NCBI RefSeq assembly: GCF_900021165.1
Contig: NZ_FCOQ01000008.1
Coordinates: forward strand, 62,001-126,000
Reading direction: 5' to 3'
Length of the DNA: 64,000 bases
Origin: Paenibacillus phocaeensis
Lineage (GTDB): Bacteria > Bacillota > Bacilli > Paenibacillales > Paenibacillaceae
In this document: positions 9,154-18,195 of the stretch, in pieces
Numbering within the stretch: position 1 is the first letter of the stretch
How the letters are laid out: every line of letters starts with the position of its first letter
Position numbers and translations under genes: made by a program
Notes under the pieces: model-generated
What the model was told of the DNA's origin: nothing
What the model saw: the letters and a program-made list of their open reading frames with translations, nothing else
Databases searched by the model: none

Positions 9154-9227
9154 GCGGGTGTAGTTCAATGGTAGAACGCCAGCTTCCCAAGCTTGAGGCG
9201 AGGGTTCGATTCCCTTCACCCGCTCCA
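9154..9227 (+). tRNA. tRNA-Gly, anticodon CCC
   Basis: The acceptor stem GCGGGTG pairs fully with CACCCGC, and the CCA end is encoded (9225-9227). The D-arm GTTCAATGGTAGAAC and T-loop TTCGATT are standard. The anticodon loop TTCCCAA gives anticodon CCC, reading GGG glycine codons. One C-T mismatch sits in the anticodon stem. An independent terminator follows, so it is a single-gene unit. Confidence 0.93.
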
Positions 9228-9246
9228 TAACCATTTTTAACCTCCC

Positions 9247-9274
9247 AACCCTTTGTTGACAAAGGGTTTTTTTG
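9247..9274 (+). terminator. Terminator of the tRNA-Gly gene
   Basis: AACCCTTTG and CAAAGGGTT form a 9-bp stem with loop TTGA, followed by a T run. Confidence 0.9.
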
Positions 9275-9680
9275 ATTTATTCGGAAGCCGAACTGCCGAG
9301 AATCCCGGACCTATTTAGATCTTGCCCAAGTCTTCACCGCGCAGATCATCTCGTGTTTTGGAGCCCTTTCACCAAATACCAGGCGACCCTGAATGTTATA
9401 TACACTCGCCCCAAACTTGGCCGCCACCGCCGCCACGCCCCCCGGCCAATCCGCCGCTGCAGATGACCTCGTTGTATGATTCCGCGCTCGATTTGTTCAC
9501 TATCCCCCCCTATGGACCTCATTTCCCCCATCCACCCCCTTGCTTCCTCAAAAACTTAAATGAACCCGTCTGAAAATTTCAGAAATCGTTATTGCGGTAC
9601 ATATTTTAACGATATGTGTTACTATAAGTTACATAAAACATACTTTTGCAAAATTTTCATTACATCAGGAGGGGATGCGT
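9275..9680. other. 406-bp intergenic region before the PucR-type regulator
   Basis: No gene is supported here. The first 250 bases are C-rich on the plus strand; the last 120 are AT-rich and must hold the promoter of the regulator gene, though no clear hexamer pair stands out. The only boxed start is the AGGAGGGG at 9667. Confidence 0.5.
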
Positions 9681-10910
9681 ATGGCCATACAAACTTCGGA
9701 ATTGCTCCAGCTGCCGTTGCTAAGAAATATGAAGCTGCTGGGAGGCAAAAAAGGACTGAACCGGGTAGTGACGTGGCCGTACATTGGCGGCGAGGACTTC
9801 TCGCTAGAGTGGACGCGCGGCGGCGAAATACTGTTTCTCATAAACGCCGGGGGCCGCGAGGAATCCAGTGGATTGCGAAAATTGCTGGCCGATTGCGCCT
9901 CCAGAAACCTGGCCGGGTTGATTCTGCTTCATCCGCCGGATAACATCTCAGTCAAGACCGAACTGGCGCAATTGGCGGACAAATTAGACTTCCCCCTTCT
10001 GGAGCTGTCCGGGAACATAAAACCAACCGAAATCATGAGGGAAATCGGCGACGTCATTGTAAAGCAACAAAATGAACGCCGGCATCTCTACGATATGATT
10101 TATGAAATTTTATACGGAGCGCACGCCAACGTCGCAGCTGTCGAGAGACAGGCGGCGTTTTTCGGATATGATTTGAGCTCGGCGCATCAGGTTTGCGTGA
10201 TCCGGGCAATCAACTTCGAGCACGTCGCCTTAAGCTCCGGGTATGTGGAAGACGATGCGCGGGCTGAATTCAAAAGCTATTTCAATCAAGTCGCATTAAA
10301 CGCTGCCGCGCAATACATCCAGAACGTCATGGCTATACCGAAAGGCGGCAACGAAGCGGTCCTGTTGATTCCACTCAAACAAAACCACGATGAAAAAATG
10401 CGAATGAAGCAAATGGAAAATTTTTGCGAGCACATCATGAACATGTTTATCGGCCTAAAAGTCAAAGCCGGAATAGGCGGCGTCTCGGAAGTGGTATGGG
10501 AATGCAGAAAAAGTCTGAAAGAAGCGGAGCAGGCGTTGCAAATCGCCGTGAACACGGAAAACACCCGAATCGTAACAAAATTCGAGGACTTGGGCATGTT
10601 TCGGGTTTTATACAAATTTCCCGATATCTCCGTGTTGGATGAGTATGTCCAGTCTCAACTAGGACCTTTGCTGCAATACGACCACGTCAACAACGGCGAA
10701 CTAGTGAAGACGCTCCAGACCTATTACGAATGCAAGCTAAACCTGAATCAAACCGCCAAGGAACTGTTCATCCATCGCAATTCGCTAATGTACCGGTTCA
10801 AAAAAATTGAAGAACTGATCGGCAAAAAACCGGACGATACCACAGCATATCAATCGCTCTTCTTCTCTATATTGCTCTATCGCTTTATAAATGTGCAAGG
10901 TGAACGATAA
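9681..10910 (+). CDS. PucR/CdaR-family transcriptional regulator
   Basis: The 409-residue protein has the three parts of the family. The PucR N-terminal domain covers about 1-125 (TSELLQLPLLRNMKLLGGKKG and RVVTWPYIGG). A central GGDEF-like CdaR region lies near 150-310. The C-terminal PucR helix-turn-helix is TYYECKLNLNQTAKELFIHR followed by NSLMYRFKKIEELIG. Regulators of this family sense catabolic substrates such as purine-breakdown products or amino-acid derivatives. The second ATG (9681) is preferred because the AGGAGGGG box abuts the first. It precedes and probably controls the hydrolase and transporter genes up to 17114. Confidence 0.9.
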   Translation: MAIQTSELLQLPLLRNMKLLGGKKGLNRVVTWPYIGGEDFSLEWTRGGEILFLINAGGREESSGLRKLLADCASRNLAGLILLHPPDNISVKTELAQLADKLDFPLLELSGNIKPTEIMREIGDVIVKQQNERRHLYDMIYEILYGAHANVAAVERQAAFFGYDLSSAHQVCVIRAINFEHVALSSGYVEDDARAEFKSYFNQVALNAAAQYIQNVMAIPKGGNEAVLLIPLKQNHDEKMRMKQMENFCEHIMNMFIGLKVKAGIGGVSEVVWECRKSLKEAEQALQIAVNTENTRIVTKFEDLGMFRVLYKFPDISVLDEYVQSQLGPLLQYDHVNNGELVKTLQTYYECKLNLNQTAKELFIHRNSLMYRFKKIEELIGKKPDDTTAYQSLFFSILLYRFINVQGER

Positions 10911-11036
10911 CTCCCCGAACATTCTGTGCAATCCGTATGATGATTAGATGCCTCACCGTCCAATATACTAGTTATGTAAGGAAACCTTTCTATTCAAGTA
11001 GATAAAATAAAACATCATAAGTGAGGTAATCTAACA

Positions 11037-11711
11037 ATGCAGGCTTATTTTGATGGGGTTCCAAAAACGTTGAAGGACGGCATTTTTCATGATCTTTTTC
11101 TCGATCCAACCAAAACGGCTGTAATTACCATTGACATGCATGACGGCCATCTGGCCGACGACCCGGAGTGCCCGTCGCCGGCGCCGCGGGGAAGGGAAAT
11201 TATCGAGCCGATCAATCGCTTCACCGAAGTGTGCCGGACGCTGAACATCCCCGTTATCCACGTGCGTTCCGTGCTGCGCAAGGACGGCTCGGACGACATT
11301 CGCGGATATAAAAGCGCGTGGCGGATCTTATCGGAAATGCGCGATCAACCGCTGCCGTTCGCGGACCATCACGCACTGGAAGGAACCAAGTGGACGCGCT
11401 TCTCGGTGCAGGTGGAGGAAGAGGATTACACCGTGGATAGTAAAAAGCGGCTAAGCGCTTTTTATTCTACGGATCTTGAGCTGCTGTTGCGCAACCTCCG
11501 AAAGGAAACGATCGTCTTGACCGGGGCCCTGACCGACTGCTGCGTCTTGAACACAGCGTGCGATGGAGCAAACCGGGATTTCCGAGTCGTCGTTCCGCAG
11601 GATTTATGCCGAGGATATCTCGAGTTGGAACAATCGGCCTTGCAGATTATTTCCAGGTACTTTGGGCTTGTGGTGGATTCGGAAGCTTTAATCAATCAGT
11701 GGAAAAAATGA
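11037..11711 (+). CDS. Isochorismatase-family cysteine hydrolase
   Basis: The 224-residue protein fits the isochorismatase-like (CSHase) fold. Asp33 in VITIDMHDGH, a Lys in SKKRLSAFYSTDL and Cys169 in TGALTDCCVLNTA form the expected Asp-Lys-Cys triad. Members hydrolyse amides such as N-carbamoylsarcosine, nicotinamide, ureidoacrylate or biuret; true isochorismatases are less likely given the context. A GTGAGGT box precedes the ATG. It opens a run of transport and amidohydrolase genes, which suggests it acts on an imported N-acyl or N-carbamoyl compound. The exact substrate is unknown. Confidence 0.85.
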   Translation: MQAYFDGVPKTLKDGIFHDLFLDPTKTAVITIDMHDGHLADDPECPSPAPRGREIIEPINRFTEVCRTLNIPVIHVRSVLRKDGSDDIRGYKSAWRILSEMRDQPLPFADHHALEGTKWTRFSVQVEEEDYTVDSKKRLSAFYSTDLELLLRNLRKETIVLTGALTDCCVLNTACDGANRDFRVVVPQDLCRGYLELEQSALQIISRYFGLVVDSEALINQWKK

Positions 11712-11733
11712 GATTTGAGGAGTGGGATGAGAA

Positions 11734-12636
11734 ATGACCAGACAAAAAGCGAATGAAAAAAAAGGAAGTCGCGTTTCATTATGGTTGGCGGGCATGGCCA
11801 TCGTTATCGGCTTGGCCGGCTGCTCCTCCGGTTCGGGCAACGAATCCGGCCCCGCGCCGGCAGATTCCGGCCAGGAGGTCGAAGTCTTGACGGTCGGGAT
11901 CGGAAACGTCATTCCTCCGCAATTTTACGTCGACGAAAACGGCGAGCTTACCGGTTACGATCATGAAGTTCTGCAAAAGATCGATGAAAAGCTGCCGCAA
12001 TTTGAATTCAAATACGAGCAGCTTGAGCTGGCGGCAACTTTAGTCGCCCTAGAATCCGGCAAGATTCAAATCGCCGACTGGCAGTTCGGCAAAACGGCGG
12101 AGCGGGAAGAGAAATTCCTCTACCCGGACGAGCCCTACGATATCGGTGTACTCAAGCTCATCACCCGTAAAGACAACCTGGAACTCAATACACTCGAAGA
12201 TATGGCGGGAAAGAAGATGGCGCAAATGCCGACGTCCAGCTTTTACACCTACCTGAAGAAGTTTAACGAAGAACATCCGGGCCAAAAAATCGACGTACAA
12301 ACGGTCGACAGCTTGCCCGTGGCGGATGCGATGAAAATGGTCGAATCGGGCCGTATCGACGGCACCCTGGCTCTCGCCGGCACTTACAATAAGCTGAATG
12401 AGGAACTGCAGTTGGATACCCGTTTAGGCGGCACCATCGATGCGTATCCGGTGTATCAGATCCTCCCCAAAGACCGCCCGGACATCAAGGAAGCCATCGA
12501 CGGGGCGCTGAAAGAATTGCGTGAAGACGGCACGCTTTCCGAGTTGTCGAAAAAATGGTACGGGCTGGACAACTTTGCCGAATACGAATCGTTCACAAGC
12601 GGCCAATCGTCATCCAACCAATCCTTTGGCGGGTAA
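11734..12636 (+). CDS. Amino-acid-type ABC transporter substrate-binding lipoprotein
   Basis: The signal peptide ends in the lipobox LAGC (Cys30) and is followed by a Ser/Gly/Pro linker. The mature part is an SBP family 3 protein of about 245 residues (IPPQFYVDENGELTGYDHEVLQKI, close to the family signature G-[FY]-[DE]-[IVLH]-D). It binds a small polar molecule outside the cell for the two permeases encoded next. It starts 22 bases after the hydrolase stop. Confidence 0.9.
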   Translation: MTRQKANEKKGSRVSLWLAGMAIVIGLAGCSSGSGNESGPAPADSGQEVEVLTVGIGNVIPPQFYVDENGELTGYDHEVLQKIDEKLPQFEFKYEQLELAATLVALESGKIQIADWQFGKTAEREEKFLYPDEPYDIGVLKLITRKDNLELNTLEDMAGKKMAQMPTSSFYTYLKKFNEEHPGQKIDVQTVDSLPVADAMKMVESGRIDGTLALAGTYNKLNEELQLDTRLGGTIDAYPVYQILPKDRPDIKEAIDGALKELREDGTLSELSKKWYGLDNFAEYESFTSGQSSSNQSFGG

Positions 12637-12685
12637 ATCTTGAAGCGGCGCACCGGAGAGATCCGCGCCGGTAAGGAGGGGCTTC

Positions 12686-13387
12686 ATGGAAAAGTTTTTC
12701 GACGTTGAATTTATGCTGCGCTCTATTCCCAAAGTGATCGAGGCGCTCCCCGTCACCCTTTTACTGCTGGTACTGTGCATGATTTTCGGCTTGTTGTTAG
12801 GCGGTCTGCTGACTTGGATGAAATTAAAGGGCCATCGGTCGCTGCAAACGGCAACGGGGGTTTACGTCTCATTTATGAGGGGAACCCCTCCTCTCGTTCA
12901 GCTGTTTTTGATTTATTACGGATTGCCGAACCTGCTGGCGCAATTAGGGCTTAATGTTAGCAGCTGGGATAAATTAGTTTTTGCAATTATTGCTTTTACT
13001 TTAAGCAACGCCGCTTATCTGTCCGAAACGATGCGTTCCGCTTATTTGGCCGTTCCGGCGGGGCAGCATGAAGCAGCGCAAAGCGTCGGAATGACAGGGT
13101 TCCAGTCGTTTCGCCGAATTATTTTGCCGCAGGCGCTCGCGGTAGCGATTCCCAATCTCGGAAACAGCTTGCTGATCGTTTTTAAGGATTCCTCCCTGGT
13201 CTTCAGCATCGGCATCGTAGAACTGTTAGGCAAAGCGAAGCTGATCAGCGCGGCGGGATACGGAGCCAAAAACTTGGAAGTATTCGTCGCTGCAGCGTTC
13301 GTCTACTGGATTTCCTGCATGATACTGGAGTACGGAACGGGCCTGTTGGAGAAACGTTACAAACGCAAGATGGGGCTGTCCGTATAG
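12686..13387 (+). CDS. Polar amino-acid-type ABC transporter permease (HisM/GlnP family), first copy
   Basis: The 233-residue permease carries the family pattern SFMRGTPPLVQLFLIYYGLP and the EAA loop GQHEAAQSVGMTGFQSFRRI followed by ILPQAL. Helices are near 20-45, 60-80, 90-110 and 190-215. GGAGG lies 7 nt before the ATG. It probably forms a heterodimer with the next gene product. Confidence 0.92.
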   Translation: MEKFFDVEFMLRSIPKVIEALPVTLLLLVLCMIFGLLLGGLLTWMKLKGHRSLQTATGVYVSFMRGTPPLVQLFLIYYGLPNLLAQLGLNVSSWDKLVFAIIAFTLSNAAYLSETMRSAYLAVPAGQHEAAQSVGMTGFQSFRRIILPQALAVAIPNLGNSLLIVFKDSSLVFSIGIVELLGKAKLISAAGYGAKNLEVFVAAAFVYWISCMILEYGTGLLEKRYKRKMGLSV

Positions 13388-13412
13388 CTGACCCGGACGA
13401 AAGGGAAGTGAA

Positions 13413-14114
13413 ATGCAAATGGACTTTTACCTGGAGCAATTTTGGAAGTTGTTGTCGGCAGCGCCGATTACACTGCTGCTCAGTGTCACCGCCATGTTTT
13501 TCGGCATGATTATCGCTATGTTTTGCGCGCTTGTGCTGATTTACAAAATACCGGTGATCCGAAGATGGGTGACCTTGTATTTATCGGTCATGCGGGGGAC
13601 GCCGCTGTTGGTTCATCTGTTCATCGCCTATTACGGCATTCCGAAGCTCGTCGACGCGATAGCCGAAGCGACGGGGCTTCCGCTCTCGGTGAACGGAGTA
13701 CACCCGATCGTCTTCGCGATCATTGCGCTAAGTCTTGAACGTTCGGCCTATCTGACCGAAGCGATTCGGTCCGCCCTGCTATCCGTGCCGAAGGGGCAGA
13801 TGGAAGCGGCCTATTCCGTCGGCATGACGACGAGCGAAGCCTATCTTCGGGTTGTGTTCCCCCAGGCGTTCGTCGTGGCGATACCGAATTTGGGCAACTT
13901 ATTTCTCGGGGGAGTCAAAGGGTCTTCGCTCGCATCAGTGGTGGCCGTGGTCGAAATGATGAACATGGCCAATATCGAGGCGACCGACTCCTATAGGTTC
14001 ATGGAAATCTATGCGATCGTCTCGCTGATCTACTGGGGCATGTGCATTGCCTTTGAACAGTTGTTTGCCAGAATGGAGAAACGGATGGGGCATTTCCGAA
14101 AATCACTGCGTTAA
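13413..14114 (+). CDS. Polar amino-acid-type ABC transporter permease, second copy
   Basis: This homologue of the preceding permease has the same length and the same signatures (SVMRGTPLLVHLFIAYYGIP; QMEAAYSVGMTTSEAYLRVV). The pair therefore looks like an old duplication that became a heterodimer. The ATG at 13413 has AGGGAAG upstream; an in-frame ATG at 13419 is also possible. Its end lies 22 bases before the amidohydrolase start. Confidence 0.92.
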   Translation: MQMDFYLEQFWKLLSAAPITLLLSVTAMFFGMIIAMFCALVLIYKIPVIRRWVTLYLSVMRGTPLLVHLFIAYYGIPKLVDAIAEATGLPLSVNGVHPIVFAIIALSLERSAYLTEAIRSALLSVPKGQMEAAYSVGMTTSEAYLRVVFPQAFVVAIPNLGNLFLGGVKGSSLASVVAVVEMMNMANIEATDSYRFMEIYAIVSLIYWGMCIAFEQLFARMEKRMGHFRKSLR

Positions 14115-14136
14115 TCACCGGAAAAGGAGATGCGTT

Positions 14137-15333
14137 ATGTTGCCTGATATTTGGGATGACGATGAACTAAAACAATGCGAAAAATACTTAATCGGTCTGC
14201 GCCGCCACTTTCACCGCTTCCCGGAGCTGGGGGGACAAGAAAAAGAAACCTGCGCGAAAATCGCCGGCGAGCTGGAGCAAATGGGGATTCGTGTTCGCCG
14301 GGTCGGCCACGCCGGCCTCATCGGCGAACTGACGGGCGCGCTTCCAGGCAAAACGCTCGTTCTGCGCAGCGACATGGACGCCATCCCCGTTCAGGAAAGC
14401 TCCTTCAATCTGCTGCGGGAGAAACTCGTAATTTCCGAACGCGAAGGCGTCGCCCATCTCTGCGGACACGACGGGCATATGGCGATGCTGCTTGGCGCGG
14501 CCAGGCTTCTGTCGCAGCGGAAGAACCGGATCAAAGGACGGATCTTGTTCTGCTTTGAGGAAGGCGCGGAGAAGGTGATCGGGCTGCAGGCGATGATGGA
14601 CGCGCTCGCGGGAGAGAAGGTCGACGGCGCCTGGGGGATATACCTCGAGTCTTCCCTGCCGTCCGGCGGCTTTGCGGTGGAAGCAGGCGCACGGCTGGCC
14701 GGCGCCATCGGGTTTCAGATCACGGTTACCGGCGAAGGCGGGCACGGTTCACGTCCAGACAAAACGGTCAACCCGATCGATTGCTGTGCGCAAATCGTGG
14801 GCGACATCCAAGGCATGATCGCGCGAGAAATCAATCCTTACGAGAATGTGGTTCTGTCCTTCGGCAAAATCGAAGGCGGAAGCACATCCAACATGATTCC
14901 TGATACCTGCTCGATGTCGGGAACGATGCGTTTTTTTGACCGGAATGTCGGTTTGCATCTGCAAAACTCGTTCGGGCGCTGGGTCGAGCATATCGTCACC
15001 GCTCACCGCTGTCAGATCAGCATCGACTATTTCGGACGCGGCATGCCCGTGGTCAACCGTCCCGAGGATGCCGCGCGGGCCCGGGAAGCGATCCTCAAAG
15101 TGGTGCCGGAAGCCAAAAGCAACTACAGTTTACCGCCGCAAATGCGTTCGGACACGTTCGGGACTTATATCGACGAGTTCTCCGGCGTGTTTGTGTTATT
15201 GGGGATCGATAATCCGAAGCTCGGCACAGGGGCGGACGGCTACACGCGAAAATACGACCTGGATGAATCCTGTCTCATCAAAGGGACATTAGCCACCTTG
15301 GAATATGCAAAGCTGTTTTTGGACTGGGAATAA
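14137..15333 (+). CDS. M20-family amidohydrolase (hippurate/IAA-amino-acid hydrolase type)
   Basis: The 398-residue metallo-amidohydrolase removes an acyl group from N-acyl amino acids in this family. Metal-binding motifs are [24 protein letters not shown] and CFEEGAEK. The dimerisation-domain motif [16 protein letters not shown] is also present. The open frame extends into the permease gene, but the ATG at 14137 has AAGGAGAT and begins a typical N-terminus. It lies between permease and ATPase genes of one transporter, so its substrate is likely the imported compound or a derivative. Confidence 0.9.
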   Translation: MLPDIWDDDELKQCEKYLIGLRRHFHRFPELGGQEKETCAKIAGELEQMGIRVRRVGHAGLIGELTGALPGKTLVLRSDMDAIPVQESSFNLLREKLVISEREGVAHLCGHDGHMAMLLGAARLLSQRKNRIKGRILFCFEEGAEKVIGLQAMMDALAGEKVDGAWGIYLESSLPSGGFAVEAGARLAGAIGFQITVTGEGGHGSRPDKTVNPIDCCAQIVGDIQGMIAREINPYENVVLSFGKIEGGSTSNMIPDTCSMSGTMRFFDRNVGLHLQNSFGRWVEHIVTAHRCQISIDYFGRGMPVVNRPEDAARAREAILKVVPEAKSNYSLPPQMRSDTFGTYIDEFSGVFVLLGIDNPKLGTGADGYTRKYDLDESCLIKGTLATLEYAKLFLDWE

Positions 15334-15365
15334 CGATTACCTGTTGGAGAAAGAGGAGGGCCATT

Positions 15366-16115
15366 ATGACGACAGAGCCAATGGTGCAGCTGAGCAACAT
15401 CCACAAATCTTTTGGCGCGCTTCATATTTTGAAGGGGGTAAACTTGAATGTCGGCAAGGGAGAGGTCGTGGTTATCCTCGGTCCCAGCGGATCGGGCAAA
15501 ACTACCCTGCTCCGCACCATTAACTTCCTGGAAAACGCCGACGAGGGCAGCGTTACGGTCAACGGTTTTACCGTGAAATGCCACCATCCCCACAAAAGGG
15601 ATGTGCTCACTTTGCGCCGCAAAACAGCGATGGTGTTCCAGAATTACAATTTGTTTCAAAACAAAACGGTGCTGGAAAACGTCATGGAGGCGCTGGTCAC
15701 CGTAAAAAAAATGAAGCGCGAAGAAGCGGAAGCCCAGAGCCGGGACGTACTGGAGAAGGTTGGCCTCAAGGAAAAGGCGGACTTTTACCCGACGCAAATT
15801 TCCGGCGGACAGCAGCAGCGCGCCGGTATCGCGCGGGCGCTAATTCTAAACCCGGACGTAATATTGTTCGATGAACCAACGTCCGCTTTGGATCCGGAAC
15901 TCGTGGGAGAAGTGCTTGCGACGATCAAGGCGGTCGCGAGCACGGGAATTACGATGATCGTCGTGACCCATGAAATTTCGTTCGCTCGCGAGGTCGCCTC
16001 CCGCGTCGTGTTCATGGACGGCGGCAATATCATCGAAGAAGGAGGAACGGAAGAGATTCTCACGAATCCGCGGGAAGAGCGCACCAAACAGTTTTTAAAA
16101 AGAATCACTTCATGA
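15366..16115 (+). CDS. Polar amino-acid-type ABC transporter ATPase (GlnQ/HisP family)
   Basis: The 249-residue ABC ATPase has Walker [10 protein letters not shown] at 39-47, signature [15 protein letters not shown], Walker [20 protein letters not shown] and the switch His in [11 protein letters not shown]. It energises the two permeases encoded at 12686-14114. GAGGAGGG precedes the ATG. The amidohydrolase gene is inserted between the permeases and this ATPase, which ties enzyme and transport together. Confidence 0.93.
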   Translation: MTTEPMVQLSNIHKSFGALHILKGVNLNVGKGEVVVILGPSGSGKTTLLRTINFLENADEGSVTVNGFTVKCHHPHKRDVLTLRRKTAMVFQNYNLFQNKTVLENVMEALVTVKKMKREEAEAQSRDVLEKVGLKEKADFYPTQISGGQQQRAGIARALILNPDVILFDEPTSALDPELVGEVLATIKAVASTGITMIVVTHEISFAREVASRVVFMDGGNIIEEGGTEEILTNPREERTKQFLKRITS

Positions 16116-16178
16116 GCCGATGGTGTATGAACTACCGGGGCCCGTTTCCGTTAATCGGATATTCAGAAGGAGCCAGTT

Positions 16179-17114
16179 ATGAGCTTAATTTCAGCCTACA
16201 ATGAGATTATTACCTTATTTTTCATCATGTTGATCGGCTTTGCCGTGATCAAATACAAAATCGTAACGGATACCTTCCGCAGCGATTTAAGCAATTTTCT
16301 TTTTTACGTCAGCATCCCGTGCACGATGATCCGCTCGATGAACCAGGAATTTTCACAGGACAAACTGCATGACGTGCTGATCATGGTCGGCATGAGCGCA
16401 GCCTTCCTCGTTTTCGGATATGCGCTCCGCTGGTTCGGGTTAAAGCTCCTTGGCGAAACGGATGTCAGGCGCAAAACGGTTTATGAATTCACTTTCGTCA
16501 TCACCAATTACGGCTTCATGGGCTGGCCGGTGTGTTACGCCCTGTTCGGCGATGATGGCATGTTCTATTCGGCCATTTTTGCGATCCCGATTAACATCGT
16601 GTTTTATATCCTTGGCGGCCTCATCTTTTCCAAAATCAACGGCGACAAAGGAACGATGAGCTGGCGTATTTTGTTGACTCCGCCGAACATCGCCACTTTA
16701 ATCGGCATCCTGCTCTTTTTGTTTTCCGTGAAAATCCCCGGAATTTTCTCCGGCGTCATCGATTTGATGTCGGCGACGACCACGCCGTTGGCGATGGCGG
16801 TGGCAGGGATGATGCTGGCCGCATTTAGCCTGAAAAAGGTGTTTACCAATCCGAAAGCATTTGTGTTCGCCGGCCTGCGCTTGCTGGCCCTGCCCCTGCT
16901 GTTCTTTGTTTTGCTTAAAATATTGGGTTTCGGCGGACTGGTTCTCGCCATTCCTGTTATTATCGCCGCGATGCCGACTCCGCCCAATCTGACGATACTG
17001 ACGGAGCAATACAAAGCCGATTCGTATTTGGCGGCGCAGCTTATTTTTATTACGACATTGGTATCCGTGCTTACAATCCCGGCCATCGCCGCCGTGGTCG
17101 GATCCGGTCTATGA
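16179..17114 (+). CDS. AEC-family (auxin efflux carrier-like) transporter
   Basis: The 311-residue membrane protein has about ten hydrophobic segments in a five-plus-five pattern. It shows family features such as LSNFLFYVSIPCTMIRSM near the first crossing, TNYGFMGWPVCYALFG, and the closing MPTPPNLTILTEQY. AEC carriers move organic anions or amino-acid-like compounds. It ends the catabolic island and may export or import a product of the hydrolases. AAGGAG precedes the ATG. Confidence 0.88.
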   Translation: MSLISAYNEIITLFFIMLIGFAVIKYKIVTDTFRSDLSNFLFYVSIPCTMIRSMNQEFSQDKLHDVLIMVGMSAAFLVFGYALRWFGLKLLGETDVRRKTVYEFTFVITNYGFMGWPVCYALFGDDGMFYSAIFAIPINIVFYILGGLIFSKINGDKGTMSWRILLTPPNIATLIGILLFLFSVKIPGIFSGVIDLMSATTTPLAMAVAGMMLAAFSLKKVFTNPKAFVFAGLRLLALPLLFFVLLKILGFGGLVLAIPVIIAAMPTPPNLTILTEQYKADSYLAAQLIFITTLVSVLTIPAIAAVVGSGL

Positions 17115-17143
17115 CAAAAACACCCTCCATCAGGAGAGTGTTT
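17115..17143 (-). terminator. Terminator of the tRNA-Arg gene (minus strand)
   Basis: AAACACTCTCC and GGAGGGTGTTT pair around a 4-nt loop with a T run on the minus strand. It lies 7 bases beyond the tRNA 3' end and directly after the AEC gene stop, so it may also act on plus-strand transcripts. Confidence 0.7.
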
Positions 17144-17150
17144 CCCGCTA

Positions 17151-17224
<74 letters not shown>

Positions 17225-17236
17225 ATCTCAAATATG

Positions 17237-17283
17237 AAAAAAAAGGATGCGTTAATTATTATAGCGCATCCTTTTTTATTTTT
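17237..17283. terminator. Bidirectional terminator
   Basis: AAAAGGATGCG (17241-17251) pairs with CGCATCCTTTT (17265-17275); T runs occur on both strands. It would end the minus-strand gene at 17322-17672. Confidence 0.8.
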
Positions 17284-17321
17284 CAAAGCGCTTTTTGGCA
17301 CAAAATCGGCGTTTTGCCTTC

Positions 17322-17672
17322 TCAATGAGGCAGTTGCTCCAACCGGGCGGCAATCTGCTCCTTAGCGAGCAGATTTTGCAGGAACGCCTTCCGCTGGGCC
17401 TCCGGTTCTGGCCAGCCCCGATCCCCGAACTGGTCCTCCGCCACCTCGGCGAACGCTTGATGCATACTATTGTCGTACCAGTCGATTTCCAAATCGGCAT
17501 CGCTGCGGACCATCCGAATGATCTCATACCCGTTCCCGTCTTGCTTGCGGGCGATGTAAACAAATAGATCGGGGTCGCCCACCGCGCCCGGATATACCTG
17601 GATGACCGCACAGGGCCGCTCTTGATATTCGTCCATCCGCCGGTATTCAGCGTCCTTGATATAATATGTCAC
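17322..17672 (-). CDS. Hypothetical protein, 116 aa
   Basis: I do not recognise a family. The protein is acidic and soluble. Its N-terminal half looks like a small beta-rich fold (AVIQVYPGAVGDPDLFVYIARK), and its C-terminal part is helical (HQAFAEVAEDQFGDRGWPE then QRKAFLQNLLAKEQIAARLE). It lies 38 bases downstream of another unknown small gene on the same strand and ends before a bidirectional terminator, so the two probably form an operon. Confidence 0.6.
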   Translation of the reverse strand: MTYYIKDAEYRRMDEYQERPCAVIQVYPGAVGDPDLFVYIARKQDGNGYEIIRMVRSDADLEIDWYDNSMHQAFAEVAEDQFGDRGWPEPEAQRKAFLQNLLAKEQIAARLEQLPH

Positions 17673-17710
17673 AGGCCATGCTCCTCTCGATGGATTCCCG
17701 GACCGGGCCG

Positions 17711-18025
17711 TTACAGCTGCGCTACTAATCCCGAGCGCTCCATTTGCTCCCGGGTCTCCGCCGTGCCGAGCCGGTAGATTTCACGGTACAATGCATTCAG
17801 ATGGCTCTCGTAGCTGCGGTTTACGTCCCCCTCCGGCGTATCCGGCCAAGGGTACGTATAAGCGAGAAAGCCGCTTTCCTCCTTCTCTCCCAACTGCTCA
17901 AGCATCTGGCTTAGCGTATCCGCCTCCTGCCGCGTTGCCTCAACCTCCCATTCGTACGCCGCCGCCCCGGGATTATCCAGCAGCGAACGCCCTTGAACCG
18001 AGATGTAGTAAGGCTTCTTTTCCAT
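17711..18025 (-). CDS. Hypothetical protein, 104 aa
   Basis: The start is set at the ATG at 18025 because GGAAGGAGGG lies 6 nt upstream; two in-frame ATG codons further up would overlap or crowd the box. The sequence begins MEKKPYYISVQGRSLLDNPG with an alternating beta pattern, then a long amphipathic helix (ATRQEADTLSQMLEQLGEKE) and another near the end. No catalytic motif is seen and I do not recognise the family. Confidence 0.65.
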   Translation of the reverse strand: MEKKPYYISVQGRSLLDNPGAAAYEWEVEATRQEADTLSQMLEQLGEKEESGFLAYTYPWPDTPEGDVNRSYESHLNALYREIYRLGTAETREQMERSGLVAQL

Positions 18026-18195
18026 GTCCATCCCTCCTTCCAATCGCTTGCTTCACCTCGCGCTTTGCCGCGTTCAAGCCATAGTTTTCCATAATGGACA
18101 GACATTTTATGCCCTGGTTCGGCATAATTTGTTAATACTTTTCACCCGGTCGGCAAGCGGGACTGTAAAAGCAATGCGGAGAGGAGATAGCCATA

